From Nemertoderma westbladi (taxonomy: Eukaryota > Xenacoelomorpha > Nemertodermatida > Nemertodermatidae), in assembly GCA_032718475.1 (NCBI GenBank), contig JAUCBJ010005475.1:1-44519 (forward strand): a stretch of DNA of 44,519 nucleotides. The letters are read 5' to 3'. A program made the position numbers and the translations under genes. The notes under the pieces are model-generated. The model was given only the letters and a program-made list of their open reading frames with translations, searched no databases and was not told where the DNA came from. Positions 33,552 through 43,647 of the stretch are shown here, in pieces (the first letter of the stretch is position 1; each line of letters begins with the position of its first letter).

Positions 33552-33564
33552 CGCCCCCTAGCGG
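33552..33564 (-). promoter_or_regulatory. CTCF-like motif upstream of the EML gene
   Basis: The minus strand reads CCGCTAGGGGGCG, which fits the conserved CTCF core closely. It is about 1.3 kb upstream of the EML start codon. Occupancy cannot be judged from sequence. Confidence 0.45.
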
Positions 33565-33611
33565 CTTGAACATCAGTGAACTCGCGTTGGATCATAGCAT
33601 CATTATATTCT

Positions 33612-33815
33612 TGTAAATTTGCCATCCAGATATTTGGTATCCTCTGCAGTAAGAGCCCAGCATTAACTCCCATATAAGAGTACTAGTACTACTGCTGCCC
33701 CAAATAATCGAACTTTGAGGTTCCGATTTATTCTATGGGACTTCCAAATCCTGGACAGACTATTAATTGCTGCCCTGCCTTCCCCTTACGTATCCGAAGG
33801 TCTTCGCCCTCATAA
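33612..33815 (-). mobile_element. RTE-like fragment, older copy
   Basis: The sequence aligns with the minus-strand RTE-like copy at 39915-40120. Shared words include GCCATCCAGA, then GTACTAGTACTACTGCTGC, CTTCCAAATCCTGGA and CCTTACGTAT. It corresponds to the C-terminal region of the RT ORF and has many substitutions, so it is much older than copies 1 and 2. Short ORFs here are shadows. Confidence 0.8.
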
Positions 33816-34340
33816 AGTATTGCATTATAACTACCGGTATAATAGTGTATTAACGTGTTTTAACAGCGCTTGCTTGGGCCTGGGGTCTTGTCGTTGTTGA
33901 CATGGAAACATGTTTTATTCAAATTGCTCAAGGCTGAGAGGAGCGACACCATCCCTAATGTCGATTAGTAGGCCATGGTATTATGGTCATGAAACTGATG
34001 AGACATTTTATGGGTATAAAATTGCACGGTTCATCACTCTGCTGCTGGACTAGTACAGGTACTGTAGAAGATCAAGATTCAAGATACAAAAAAATACATC
34101 GGGAGTGAGAATACACAGGGAGTTTTAACAGAGGAGTTCATGGGTATTTGTGAAAATTCTCTGATAGTTAGTAGTAGTCGAACGGTTATGCGGCCCGTCC
34201 AGCCTATAATAAACACAATTCAATAAAACAAAACAATAATAATTAATTAATAATAATATCTAATAGAAAACCCATAAGCACAAAATTCCAAAATAATTAC
34301 TTTAAGGGGGGAAAAAATAATAATATGTTATTATAATTTG

Positions 34341-34660
34341 TTACTCATTCAAAAAATATTCTAAAACATCATATATTAAATTGCACAATACTTTTAAGTC
34401 ACCATTTAGGAAAAGATCAGATAAATTTAGATAGTTAATCACAGAATATTTGTCACGAAAACTTTGAGTTAAGGGGCAAAACAAAATAGCATGGGTTTCA
34501 TCTTGAACTGGTTGACCGTCGCAGGAGCAAACACGCTGTGTTATATATACGACTCCAACGACCAGTTTCAATTCTTAACCTATGAGACATAACGCGCAAA
34601 CGAGTAAGATGAACCCGTTTGTAGTCGGGGATGAAAGGTTTTATTTGCATTAAAGTATTA
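34341..34660 (-). pseudogene. LINE RT C-terminal zinc-binding region, fragment
   Basis: In two frames the minus strand gives LTRLRVMSHRLRIETGRW and then CSCDGQPVQDETHAILFCP. This is the LINE C-terminal Cys/His region (R.C.CG...E...H...CP) found in CR1/Jockey-like elements. A frameshift separates the two halves near 34565. It lies just upstream of, and antisense to, the EML first exon. Confidence 0.7.
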
Positions 34661-34787
34661 AAGTGTTACACTAGAATGTTGTTATATAGTTAGGCCTATC
34701 AGCTTATACTGCTATACTTACATATATCTGTATATCAGTATATCAGTATTATTCTTATAATCCACAATCTGACAATACAAGTACTGA

Positions 34788-35402
<615 letters not shown>

Positions 35403-36027
35403 TAGGCTATATTATTATTTTATTGACAAATACAGAAATATATTATTTCCCGTACCGGTATCATTCATTGCACCATCACCATACGGTTACAAAATGAAAC
35501 TTCAGTACATTTTAGTAGAGCACAAATTTGTCCAACGATTACCTAACTGGCTGACTGGGCCTAAATAATTCTAAAATAAATCTACTAACAGACTAACAGA
35601 CTAATGTTGAGTATTTCATAAAACCAAACTCAACGTAATTCCCCAGTACGAGGGCAGACTCTGATACCAGCGCAGCATTTCCCTGGCTCTGCACAGATCG
35701 CATGGACAAACACGATTGGCTGGTGGGGTGCGACTCAATCTGCCCTTTTCACTGCGTAGTTCGTGCGAAAACATCCGAAAGCGAGTAAATGCTTTTCGCT
35801 GGTAGGCCTACCCTGTAGTTTGGTACATATAGTTTACAGTGTCACGATAAACGTTATGTACAGTTAATCCCGGGTTAATCATGTTGCAATAAGACCAAAA
35901 CTTAAAACAAAAACATTTAATTGACTCTAGGTTGTGATTAGAGATATCTTCATTACACGTACTAGAAAGTAAATTATATACTGTACATGTATTCTTACAA
36001 CATTTGCACATACAGTACCGACATAGA

Positions 36028-36240
36028 TTATATGTTTTGAGTTATACGTAGAGATCTGTCATCTAATTTTGAGTACTTCATGAAAAAATTATTTTGAGCT
36101 TCAGCAATAATGGCTCGTAATGATTTAATTCCAAGTTCAACCAAACAGATATTATTCGGAGTAGTTTTACGAACTCCGAGCAATGATTTAATCGCTTTTC
36201 TCTCTATAAAATTATGATCGTCTGTTTGTTTGTTTGTCAC
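36028..36240 (-). pseudogene. LINE RT fragment (CR1/Jockey-like)
   Basis: The 70-residue minus frame contains KSLLGVRKTTPNN followed by VELGIKSLRAIIAEAQNNFF. This matches the segment after the RT palm in many LINE ORFs (LGV...TP...ELG). It may belong to the same LINE type as 34341-34660, with the EML first exon now lying between the two pieces, but independent insertions are equally possible. Confidence 0.6.
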
Positions 36241-36949
36241 ATAAAGGCTTTCAAGCGGGAATAGTTAATAATAATCTGTAACTGCTTTTGTTTATTGAGT
36301 AATCCTAGGAGTAATATGGCCTAAAAAAATGTAATTTCATCAACGTTTAGCAAGCGCAGAGATCTGATTGGCTATTATCTATAATGCCGAAGCCAATAAT
36401 TAGTCCTTGCTGGCTATAAGATGATATAAGATATGTCATGACCAGTTCGCAACAGACACCCCGCCCCAACCATTGGATTTAGTGAGACTCACTAAACACA
36501 CCAAACCAACCAACCTGCTTGCTAACTCAGCTCAGCTAGCTGGAGTTAAGTTAACTTAACGTTGCTATGATACAGAGAAAAATACTTCCCCATTCAATAA
36601 CATGGGGGGGGGGGGGGGTGGTTAAGCTTGTATGGACGATTATTACATATTTCATATTTATACACTATTTATTTTGTAATCAATAAATAACCATCGACAA
36701 CCAACGACCTATGATATTTTTATACAGCCTGAACTTTCCCCCTGAATTCCCCACCACACCCCCCCCCCCCCCCCCCTTATATTAATAACCGAATAACCAC
36801 ATTTCTTTGTATAGTTGACCACCAATAATTACTGCTTTACTGTTTTATTTGCTTTTTATGTTCATCAGTACATCATAATACAGCAGAACACACACTCACA
36901 CAACAGAACAGGTTACAGTTTTATTTTTGAGAGTAATCAGACCTTCTGC

Positions 36950-37205
36950 GAAGGTTCCACCTTGGTGTAGTGGTCGCATTGAATTCACATCTCCCATAGG
37001 TCGTGGGTTCGATCCTCACATGGGCCAGGGCAGTTTTCGTTTCGGCACGAATGCTTTAAAGGGACCAGCCAGTGCGCATCTCTGCCTTCCATCCTTAAGT
37101 GGTAGCTAAATGAGTACTGGAGTTTCCTCTGGGGGGTAAAGTTCTGGGGGGACCGCACTGGAAATAAGTCGTCAGACTTTGTGCGTAATCCCTGGCCTAG
37201 CGGCC
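36950..37205 (+). mobile_element. tRNA-derived SINE
   Basis: The head contains a box A-like TGGTGTAGTGGTCGC and a box B-like GGTTCGATCC spaced as in a tRNA, but no full tRNA fold or CCA-ready acceptor stem. A central part reads TTCCATCC, then GGTAGCTAAATGAGTAC, which resembles a domain also present in the SINEs at 37600 and 41401. The tail is T/A-rich. It is a SINE, not a tRNA gene. Confidence 0.7.
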
Positions 37206-37439
37206 GAAGAAAATTTACTTTTTTTTACGTTTTTAATAAACTGTTATTTGCGTCAAATTTTCCCTGGAGAGGGATGAATTGTGCGTCCAGTCACCAGTCC
37301 CCCCCCCCCCCCCCCCCCCCTCTATCTGTGAAACTCAGCTACAAACACTTTTCGCCGGTTTTTATAAACCACTAAGATAAGTCCACAATAATATGCTGGT
37401 TACCCGCCCGCGAGGGCGGGTATTCCAGCTAGTATACAA

Positions 37440-37570
37440 TCCTTCTATAGACTTGAAGTCCCTAGTTAACGAGTTAACCAAGATTCACAGCCATACATTA
37501 GCACTGATGATAGGCATGCTTGGAATACTTTGAATTTCAAGTGCAAGGGCGCTTCATTGACAGTGCAAAA
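37440..37570 (-). mobile_element. LINE remnant (RTE/CR1-like ORF tail)
   Basis: On the minus strand a short frame reads SSVLMYGCESWLTR. This is the common LINE C-terminal motif of the type LLYGCESW. Frameshifts follow, and only about 130 bp can be supported. Confidence 0.5.
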
Positions 37571-37599
37571 AATAATAAACTTATTAACATCATCCTATC

Positions 37600-37749
37600 C
37601 CTATCCCTTGATTTGCTCTCAGTAATTTAACTGGTACTCATTTTATCGACCCCAGTGGATGAAAGGCAGCTGAGTGAACCCTGGTGGGCTGAACCTACAA
37701 CCAATAGATTGCAGGCCCTGCGCTCAACCAACTGAGCTACCCCGGTTGG
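37600..37749 (-). mobile_element. tRNA-derived SINE, minus strand, short copy
   Basis: Read on the minus strand it starts GGGGTAGCTCAGTTGGTTG (box A), then GGTTGTAGGTTCAGCCC (box B). A conserved central segment follows: CTTTCATCC, then GGGGTCGATAAAATGAGTACC. It matches the copy at 41401-41637 for about 130 bp and lacks that copy's 3' tail. The central segment resembles domains shared by widespread invertebrate SINE superfamilies. I cannot name the family with certainty. Confidence 0.8.
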
Positions 37750-38082
37750 AGGCGGTAGCCCCCAATAAAAAATAAGGAAAAAAAATGAAGAGAAAAAAAT
37801 TACTTAAACATTTTTTTCCCGAAATTTTCCCAAGGAAACCGGGAAAACTCATAAATATGTCAGTCTTTTCTCACAGACACCGAGTAGTAACGAAATTGTA
37901 AAAAAAATTGTATTTTCTCACAGAGGCCATTTTTGGATCAATACAAAATGCCCTGTTAGTTAGTAGGCCTATACCGGTACCTGAAAGTGCATATTGCAAT
38001 TATATTCTCGGTCTCGCTGTTTATGATATAGATGGCCGAACCGACAGCTTTGTGTGATAAATTCTGTTTTTTATTTATCCAG

Positions 38083-38333
38083 GTATTTTCGGTAAGGTCG
38101 GCGACATCCAGACCATCACCTGCGTCGCGTTCGGCTCGGCCGATACGCTGTACGCGGGTACGTTTAGCGGCGATGTTTACGCGTTCGTTGGGGTCAATCT
38201 CTCGCGCGTTGTCGCCACGGTGCACACGGGCCCGGTGAACGCGATAGCGGCGCGCGAGGATGGCGGCTTCGTGACCGGGGGGAGGGACGGGAGACTGAGG
38301 CTGTACGACGGGGAGTTTAAAACGGAAGCCAAG
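38083..38333 (+). CDS. EML6: EML6-like, exon 2
   Basis: The exon completes the split Gly codon from exon 1 and continues IFGKVGDIQTITCVAFG, the segment that follows GNALTAKKG in the family. It encodes two blades: one around TLYAGTFSGDVYAF and one around GPVNAIAAREDGGFVTGGRD ending LRLYD. It ends in phase 0 at GCCAAG with donor GTAACT. The 83 full codons carry no stop, and the sequence is much richer in GC than the introns around it. Confidence 0.9.
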
Positions 38334-38993
38334 GTAACTGTGGCCGTCTTACTACTTATATTAAGTTTAGTTAAGTGGGACTTAAAATTATCGAAAACAA
38401 TTAAATTGTTAAAAAATTAAAACAAAATACGAAAATTTACTTTTAATTGAGAAACAATTTTTGAAAGTAAAAAAAATTATATTTCCGAATTAATATATAA
38501 TTATTTATTTCATGGTAAATAATGTAGGACGTTATTTTCTCTAGGCCTACCCGAGATATAATAATAATAATAATAAATGGTGCACTTACAGCGCAGTTAC
38601 GCCTAATATTTAACCGCTTAGGCCTAGATTCATGTTTATTTTTATTAATTTAATTTGTATTTATTTCACTTTTTGCTTTCCATCTGAATGATGCGCTCTT
38701 TAATCAGGAATCCAATGTAGGTTGCGGAGCGTTGAGGTTATATCGGAGTACCGGCGTTAGTTGTCCGGTTATAATAGGTGTATTGTGGCCTATTAGAGCC
38801 ACTACATTTTATTTATTAATTTTTGTATTTAATTTAATTTAATGTTAATTTTTAAATCAAATGCAATTTTAAAAAAATTCTAAATTTACTTTCACTTTCG
38901 TTTTTAATTAGTTTTACTTTCTTCGTTTTATTTTTATTTTTAGTTTTACCTTTACTTTTGTTTTTATTTCATTTTCGATTTTCGCACGCGGCC

Positions 38994-39205
38994 CATTACA
39001 GTCACCCCATTTGCCTAGGACTACGGCTTTTACCCAATCCTTTTACAATCAATTGCAAGTTGTGGCTCCAATGGGCCAAGCAAGGCAGCCCAGTACAGCC
39101 ATCGATTTTCGAAGAGAAACTTACTGCTGATTTTTGCAGGTGGCCCAATGCGGTCATTTCCCTATGATGGGACTAGGAGAGCCAGACTGACGGAGGGCAG
39201 AATAT
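38994..39205 (+). repeat. Inverted repeat, left arm
   Basis: It matches the reverse complement of 40621-40775. Shared stretches include CATTACAGTCACCCC, AGCCATCGATT with CGAAGAGAAACTTACT, GGTCATTTCCCTA and AGGAGAGCCAGACTGACGG with AGGGCAGAATA. The left arm has extra sequence in its first third. Confidence 0.8.
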
Positions 39206-39407
39206 AGGCGTTAAATAAAGAGTTTTGAAAGCCACATAATTTATCGCGACCGTCACCAGATAGAAACCATCGGACTAAAACGGCGTCAAACGAGGTTATT
39301 TTCTATTCTCATATCTTCTTGCCTCCAAAGGGTCTGGGGCAATGTCCCCCATTATTTGGTATACAAGAGACCGTGTCACTTCGATTCCATGGACAGTCCG
39401 TAATTTC

Positions 39408-40348
39408 AACTACTACGATCGGCATGCTGCATTGCAGCGCTGCATTGCAGCGCTGCATTGCAGCGCTGCATTATATATATCTTACATATATATTCAGAAT
39501 GTTGTGCCGGCTTGTCGATAAAATTGCGCCGCCACAACTCCCTATCACCCATGACATTTGCGATTTGCTAGATCATCCCCATCTTCAATGCCAGTGTCCA
39601 TTAAGATGCGTCTTAAGAAAGTCATGGGCTCCAAGAGGCCGCCAAAGCACAAGATTATGCACTGGATGGTCCTCACGGCGAAAGCAATGTCCTGCAAAGC
39701 GGAGGCGATTTTGTTCTAGTGTCAAGCTTGGGGGAACGCATGAGATACCTCCAATGTTATATAGTGTCTGGTTGGAGATGTGTGCATTGTACTTGACACA
39801 ATGATAATTCATAAGACGTGTAATATCCAGATTGGACGTAAGAGGATATAGATATTAATAAAATACACAATAAATATAAAATAATTTACATTCTACATTC
39901 CGGCGTAGCATTCTTATGAATGTGCCATCCAGAGATTTGGTGTCCTCAGCAGTTAGCGCCTAGCATGGACTCCCATAGAGGAGTACTGGAACTACTGCTG
40001 CTCTAAATAATCGGACCTTAAGTTTCCGATTAATTCTCGGTGACTTCCAAATCCTGGAAAGCCTATTCAAGGCTGCCCATGCCTTTCCCTTACGTATTCG
40101 AAGGTCCTCACCTGACTTCCGGATCCATGATCCCAGGTAACAGAAGTCATCCACATGCTCAAGCATACCATCTTTTGAGCTTATGCTCATCTGGTCAGAG
40201 ACTTTGCTGAGGGCTTACAAAGTTGCCTGTCAAAATTTTGGTCTTAACAAAAAGACCAACTCTAGAAGCAGCATGTCCCTCCCCGATTCTGCTCCCTCTA
40301 GTGATTCTGAGAGTCCTCCTAAGTCATCAGCAAAGTCGCTGATGACTT
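39408..40348 (-). mobile_element. RTE-like non-LTR retrotransposon copy 3, 5'-truncated, with insertion
   Basis: On the minus strand it matches RTE-like copies 1 and 2 from the FADD region (about 40337) to the 3' tail (39408, TAGTAGTT). About 95 foreign bases (39805-39899) split the ORF at the TGTGTCAAGTAC region. Near the tail a 13-bp GCTGCATTGCAGC unit is repeated about three times (39424-39465). At the truncated 5' end, an 11-base inverted copy of the last RTE bases forms a hairpin (40321-40348). The ORF pieces at 39585-39812 and 39960-40190 are remnants. Confidence 0.85.
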
Positions 40349-40620
40349 AGGGCATCATATTTTTGACGCCGTATTTCAAATGTAAGGCCCGATACCCGGC
40401 TTCGTTTGAGAACATTGTAATTTTGCCACGCCATTTGAATGAGTAAATAAAATGAACCAATGATCTCACCTAAAGCAGTAAAATGCCGGCGTATAAATAT
40501 AAAATATATACCGGTTCGGTCAGCGGATGTAGCCTACTTCTGCTGTACTGTACACCACAGAACATAGGTAGTTCTATATATTTCTGTATTGCGGACCTTT
40601 GTAGTAGGAAGCATATGTCG

Positions 40621-40775
40621 GTATTCTGCCCTCCGTCAGTCTGGCTCTCCTAGACCCATCTTAGGGTTAGGGAAATGACCGCCTTGGCCCACCTTCAAAA
40701 ATCAGTAGTAAGTTTCTCTTCGAAATCGATGGCTGGTGGCCGGTGTAGGCCTTGGCTAAGGGGGTGACTGTAAAA
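40621..40775 (-). repeat. Inverted repeat, right arm
   Basis: This is the reverse complement of the arm at 38994-39205, with moderate divergence. The pair is separated by about 1.4 kb that contains RTE-like copy 3. They could be the ends of one element or two oppositely placed copies of a short repeat. Confidence 0.8.
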
Positions 40776-42095
40776 TATGTAAATATTATGTAAATGTACA
40801 CATGTTAATGTAAAATAAGTGAGAATAATGTTAAATAAGTGAGAATAATGTAAAACAAGTGAAAATAATGTAAAATAAGTGAAAATAATGTAAAATAAGT
40901 GAGAATAGTGTAAATTAAGTGAGAATAATGCAAATTAAGTGAGAATAATGTAAAATAAGTGAAAATAATGTAAAATAACTGAGAATAATGTAAAACAAGT
41001 GAAAATAATGTAAAATAAGTGAAAATAATGTAAAATAACTGAGAATAATGTAAAACAAGTGAAAATAATGTAAAATAAGTGAAAATAATGTAAAATAAGT
41101 GAGAATAGTGTAAATTAAGTGAGAATAATGCAAATTAAGTGATAATAATGTAAATTACGTGAAAATAATGTAAATTAAGTGAGGATAATGTAAATTAAGT
41201 GAGAATAATGTAAATTAAGTGAGAATAATGTAAAATAAATGAAAATAATGTATATAAAATAAGTGAGAATAATGTAAACAAAGTGAGAATAATGTAAAAT
41301 AAGTGAAAATAATGTAAAATAAGTGCAAATAATGTAAAATAAGTGAGAGTAATGTAAATTAAGTGAAAATAATGTAAATTAAGTGAAAATAATGTAAAAA
41401 CAAAAGCAAGCAAACAGTCGGCCGAAGCCGAAGGCGACCCGAAGGCTCTTCTTTCGATAGCTGCTATCCGAGGGTAGGGGTGCGCGCTACGCCTATCCCA
41501 AGATTTGTTCCCAGTTATTTAACTGGTACTCATTTTATCGACCCCAGTGGATGAAATGCTGAGGTGGACTCTGGCGGGGCTGAACCTACAACCATTAAAT
41601 TGCAGGCCCGGCGCTCAACCAACTGAGATACCCCGCCTTGTAATGTAAAATAAGTGAGAATAATGTAAAATAAGTGAGAATAATGTAAAATATGTGATAA
41701 TAATGTAAAATAAGTGAGAATAATGTAAAATTTGTGAGAATGATGTAAAATAAGTGAGAATAATGTAAAATAAGTGAGAATAAAATGTCAAATAAGCGAA
41801 AATACTGTTAAATAGGTGAAAATAATGTAAAATAAATTAAAATATATGAGGTAAAATAAGTGAGAATAATGTAAAATAAGTGAAAATAATGTCAAATAAG
41901 TGAAAATAATGTCAAATGTGTGAGAATGATGTAAAATAAGTCGAAATAATGTAAAATAAGTGAGAATAATGTAAAATAAGTGAAAATTATGTCAAATAGG
42001 TGAAAATAATGTAAAATAAATTAAAATATATAAGGTAAAATAAGTCGAAATAATGTAAAATAAGTGAAAATAATGTTAAATAAGTGAAAATAATG
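40776..42095 (+). repeat. Minisatellite, 20-bp unit
   Basis: The unit is close to TAAGTGAGAATAATGTAAAA, alternating with GTGAAAATAATG versions. About 55 units remain, interrupted by a SINE at 41401-41637. A few more units reappear at 42734-42780 beyond the MITE-like element, so that element inserted into the array. Minus-strand ORFs over the array are repeats only. Confidence 0.95.
41401..41637 (-). mobile_element. tRNA-derived SINE inserted in the 20-bp minisatellite
   Basis: On the minus strand it opens GGCGGGGTATCTCAGTTGG (box A) and GGTTGTAGGTTCAGCCCC (box B). A central CATTTCATCC and GGGGTCGATAAAATGAGTACC follow, then a longer 3' part rich in GCCTTCGG and ending in GCTTGCTTTTGT. Repeat units flank both sides with TAATGTAAAA, so any target duplication is masked. 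It is the longest copy of this SINE in the window. Confidence 0.85.
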
Positions 42096-42101
42096 TTATA
42101 A

Positions 42102-42248
42102 CTATTTACATACTTATGTGTAAAGTAGTACTTTACAGTGTGATGATCCGAGTGGCTTTGTTACACGAACGAACGTTAGTGAGTGAGTGAAAATAAAGCC
42201 ACGAGGAACAGAACACTGTAAAGTACTTTGCAACACGTATGTATGTAG
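42102..42248. repeat. Foldback repeat
   Basis: The arms at about 42102-42159 and 42194-42248 are imperfect reverse complements, sharing TACTTTACAGTGT and GTGGCTTT. The spacer contains a GTGAGTGAGTGA run. It lies directly beside the MITE-like element at 42249. Confidence 0.7.
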
Positions 42249-42733
42249 TTTTATTCCAAAATTTTAACATTACGAAATGATTGTACTGTACATATACATT
42301 ATAAGAGATAGAAACTGTACAAATTAAATTATTTGCTGTATAAATAAATGTGAAAATGACATAAAGTATGTTATAAATAAGTTAGCTTATATTTATGGTG
42401 GCGTTTGGAGCCATGTTATAATAATATAGCTAGGCCCTACTGGTTAAATAGCTATACCCCGCCTACCGGTAGGTAATGCAGTAGGCCTATCTGGCTGTCA
42501 GGCAAATTTCCACCTATTGTTTACGTGGTATCCAATGACGGCGTTAAGTAATGTCCCATTAGTTGACATTACTTAACGCCGTCATGGGATACCACGTAAA
42601 CAATAACACCAAATACAATACTAAATGTTCAGGCCAATACAATTCTGTAATGCCTCTAAAGTTGTAAAGTTCTAAATAACAACTCGCTGTTAATACTAAC
42701 GGCGTTGAGTAATGTTAAAATTTTGGAATAAAA
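42249..42733. mobile_element. MITE-like element with 25-bp terminal inverted repeats and an internal hairpin
   Basis: The first 25 bases (42249-42273, starting TTTTATTCC) are a perfect reverse complement of 42709-42733. Inside, 42515-42555 and 42565-42605 are 41-bp arms matching at 40 of 41 positions around a 9-base loop. There is no coding capacity. No target duplication is certain because the left neighbour is the foldback. The 20-bp minisatellite lies on both sides of the combined structure. Confidence 0.75.
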
Positions 42734-42974
42734 TAAGTGAAAATAATGTAAAATTAGTGAAACTAATGTAAAATATGTGAGAATACCGATAATGAACGGT
42801 ATTTTATTGTTTAACGCCTTTTCTATGGAAGGAGTTAAAATAATTTTCTATTTAAAAATAAAAATAAATATATCCAACAATTGCCAGCTGTAGAATGTGC
42901 GCAATACAAGGACAAGGTGATCCTGTCCTGTATGCACCTAATTGTGTTTCTTATATCTATTTTTCGCAACTCAG

Positions 42975-43400
42975 GTGGATTTATGCGAATTGGATTTCGG
43001 TTACAAGGGATTGTCGGTTCGCGCTGTGGACACTAGAGGCGCGACGGGTGAGTTCGTACTGGCGGGCAGCGAGGGGGGCGAGGTTGCTGAGGTGTCTGTG
43101 CGGGAGCCAGCAAGCGGCTCACGGGTGTTCGTACAGGGCCACGGCGCCGGCGAGCTGTGGGGGCTCGCCATGCACCCGAAGCGACCGGTGGCGGCCACCG
43201 CAAGCGATGACCGCTCGGTGCGGGTTTACAACCTGGCGGAGCGGGAGCTGCTGGTCCGTACCGGGGTTCCCGTGGCGGCCAGGAGCGCCGCCTTCTCGGC
43301 GGACGGGGCCCATCTTGCCGTCGGGTTGAAGGACGGGTCCTTCCTCGTGCTGAAGTCTCGGGATCTTTCCGAGGTGCTGCACATTAAAGATCGCAAGGAG
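42975..43400 (+). CDS. EML6: EML6-like, exon 3
   Basis: The 142-codon exon starts VDLCELDFGYKGLSVRAVD and ends HIKDRKE with donor GTGAGT, in phase 0 at both ends. It encodes WD40 blades around GHGAGELWGLAMHPKRPVAA with SDDRSVRVYN, and around AARSAAFSADGAHLAVGLKDGS. Both match the first propeller pair of EML5/6. GC content is strikingly high compared with the intron before it. Two antisense frames over this exon are shadows. Confidence 0.92.
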
Positions 43401-43647
43401 GTGAGTTCTGGAGGTAACGTACGGGTGGGTTGTCGGGGATAATATGTATCATATTGTGCTATTGCCTCTCTATTTCTGTTTAGGTTATAATAATGTGCCA
43501 CTGTAACCTGCTCCTTTCCATTAATTGATTTTTTTCTCGAAGGATATTTAAGAACTAAAATTCCTCATAGCAGTTTTTTAGCCAAAGGTTATATAGTTTT
43601 ATGTTCATGTTGTTCCCTATAACCCCCCCCCCCCCCCCACTCCCCAG

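Larger units (their letters stand above)
38334..42974 (+). other. EML intron 2
   Basis: This 4.6-kb intron ends in TTTTCGCAACTCAG. It holds an inverted-repeat pair around an RTE-like copy, a 20-bp minisatellite with a SINE inside, a foldback and a MITE-like element. An (ATA)n run lies near 38563, and a degenerate T-rich repeat lies at 38840-38990. No exon was recognised inside it. Confidence 0.8.

Noticed and set aside
33315-33616. Two overlapping plus-strand ORFs upstream of EML
   Set aside because: They are short, overlap in different frames and have no recognisable domain. The region next to them is a LINE fragment.
36960-37025. tRNA gene
   Set aside because: Box A and box B are present, but the acceptor and other stems do not close, and SINE body sequence follows.
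40915-41413. Minus-strand ORFs of 72 codons
   Set aside because: They are translations of the 20-bp repeat (HYFHLFYIIL-like), with no gene-like composition.
41560-41637. tRNA gene on the minus strand
   Set aside because: It is the head of a SINE also seen at 37600-37749, with a conserved SINE central domain downstream.
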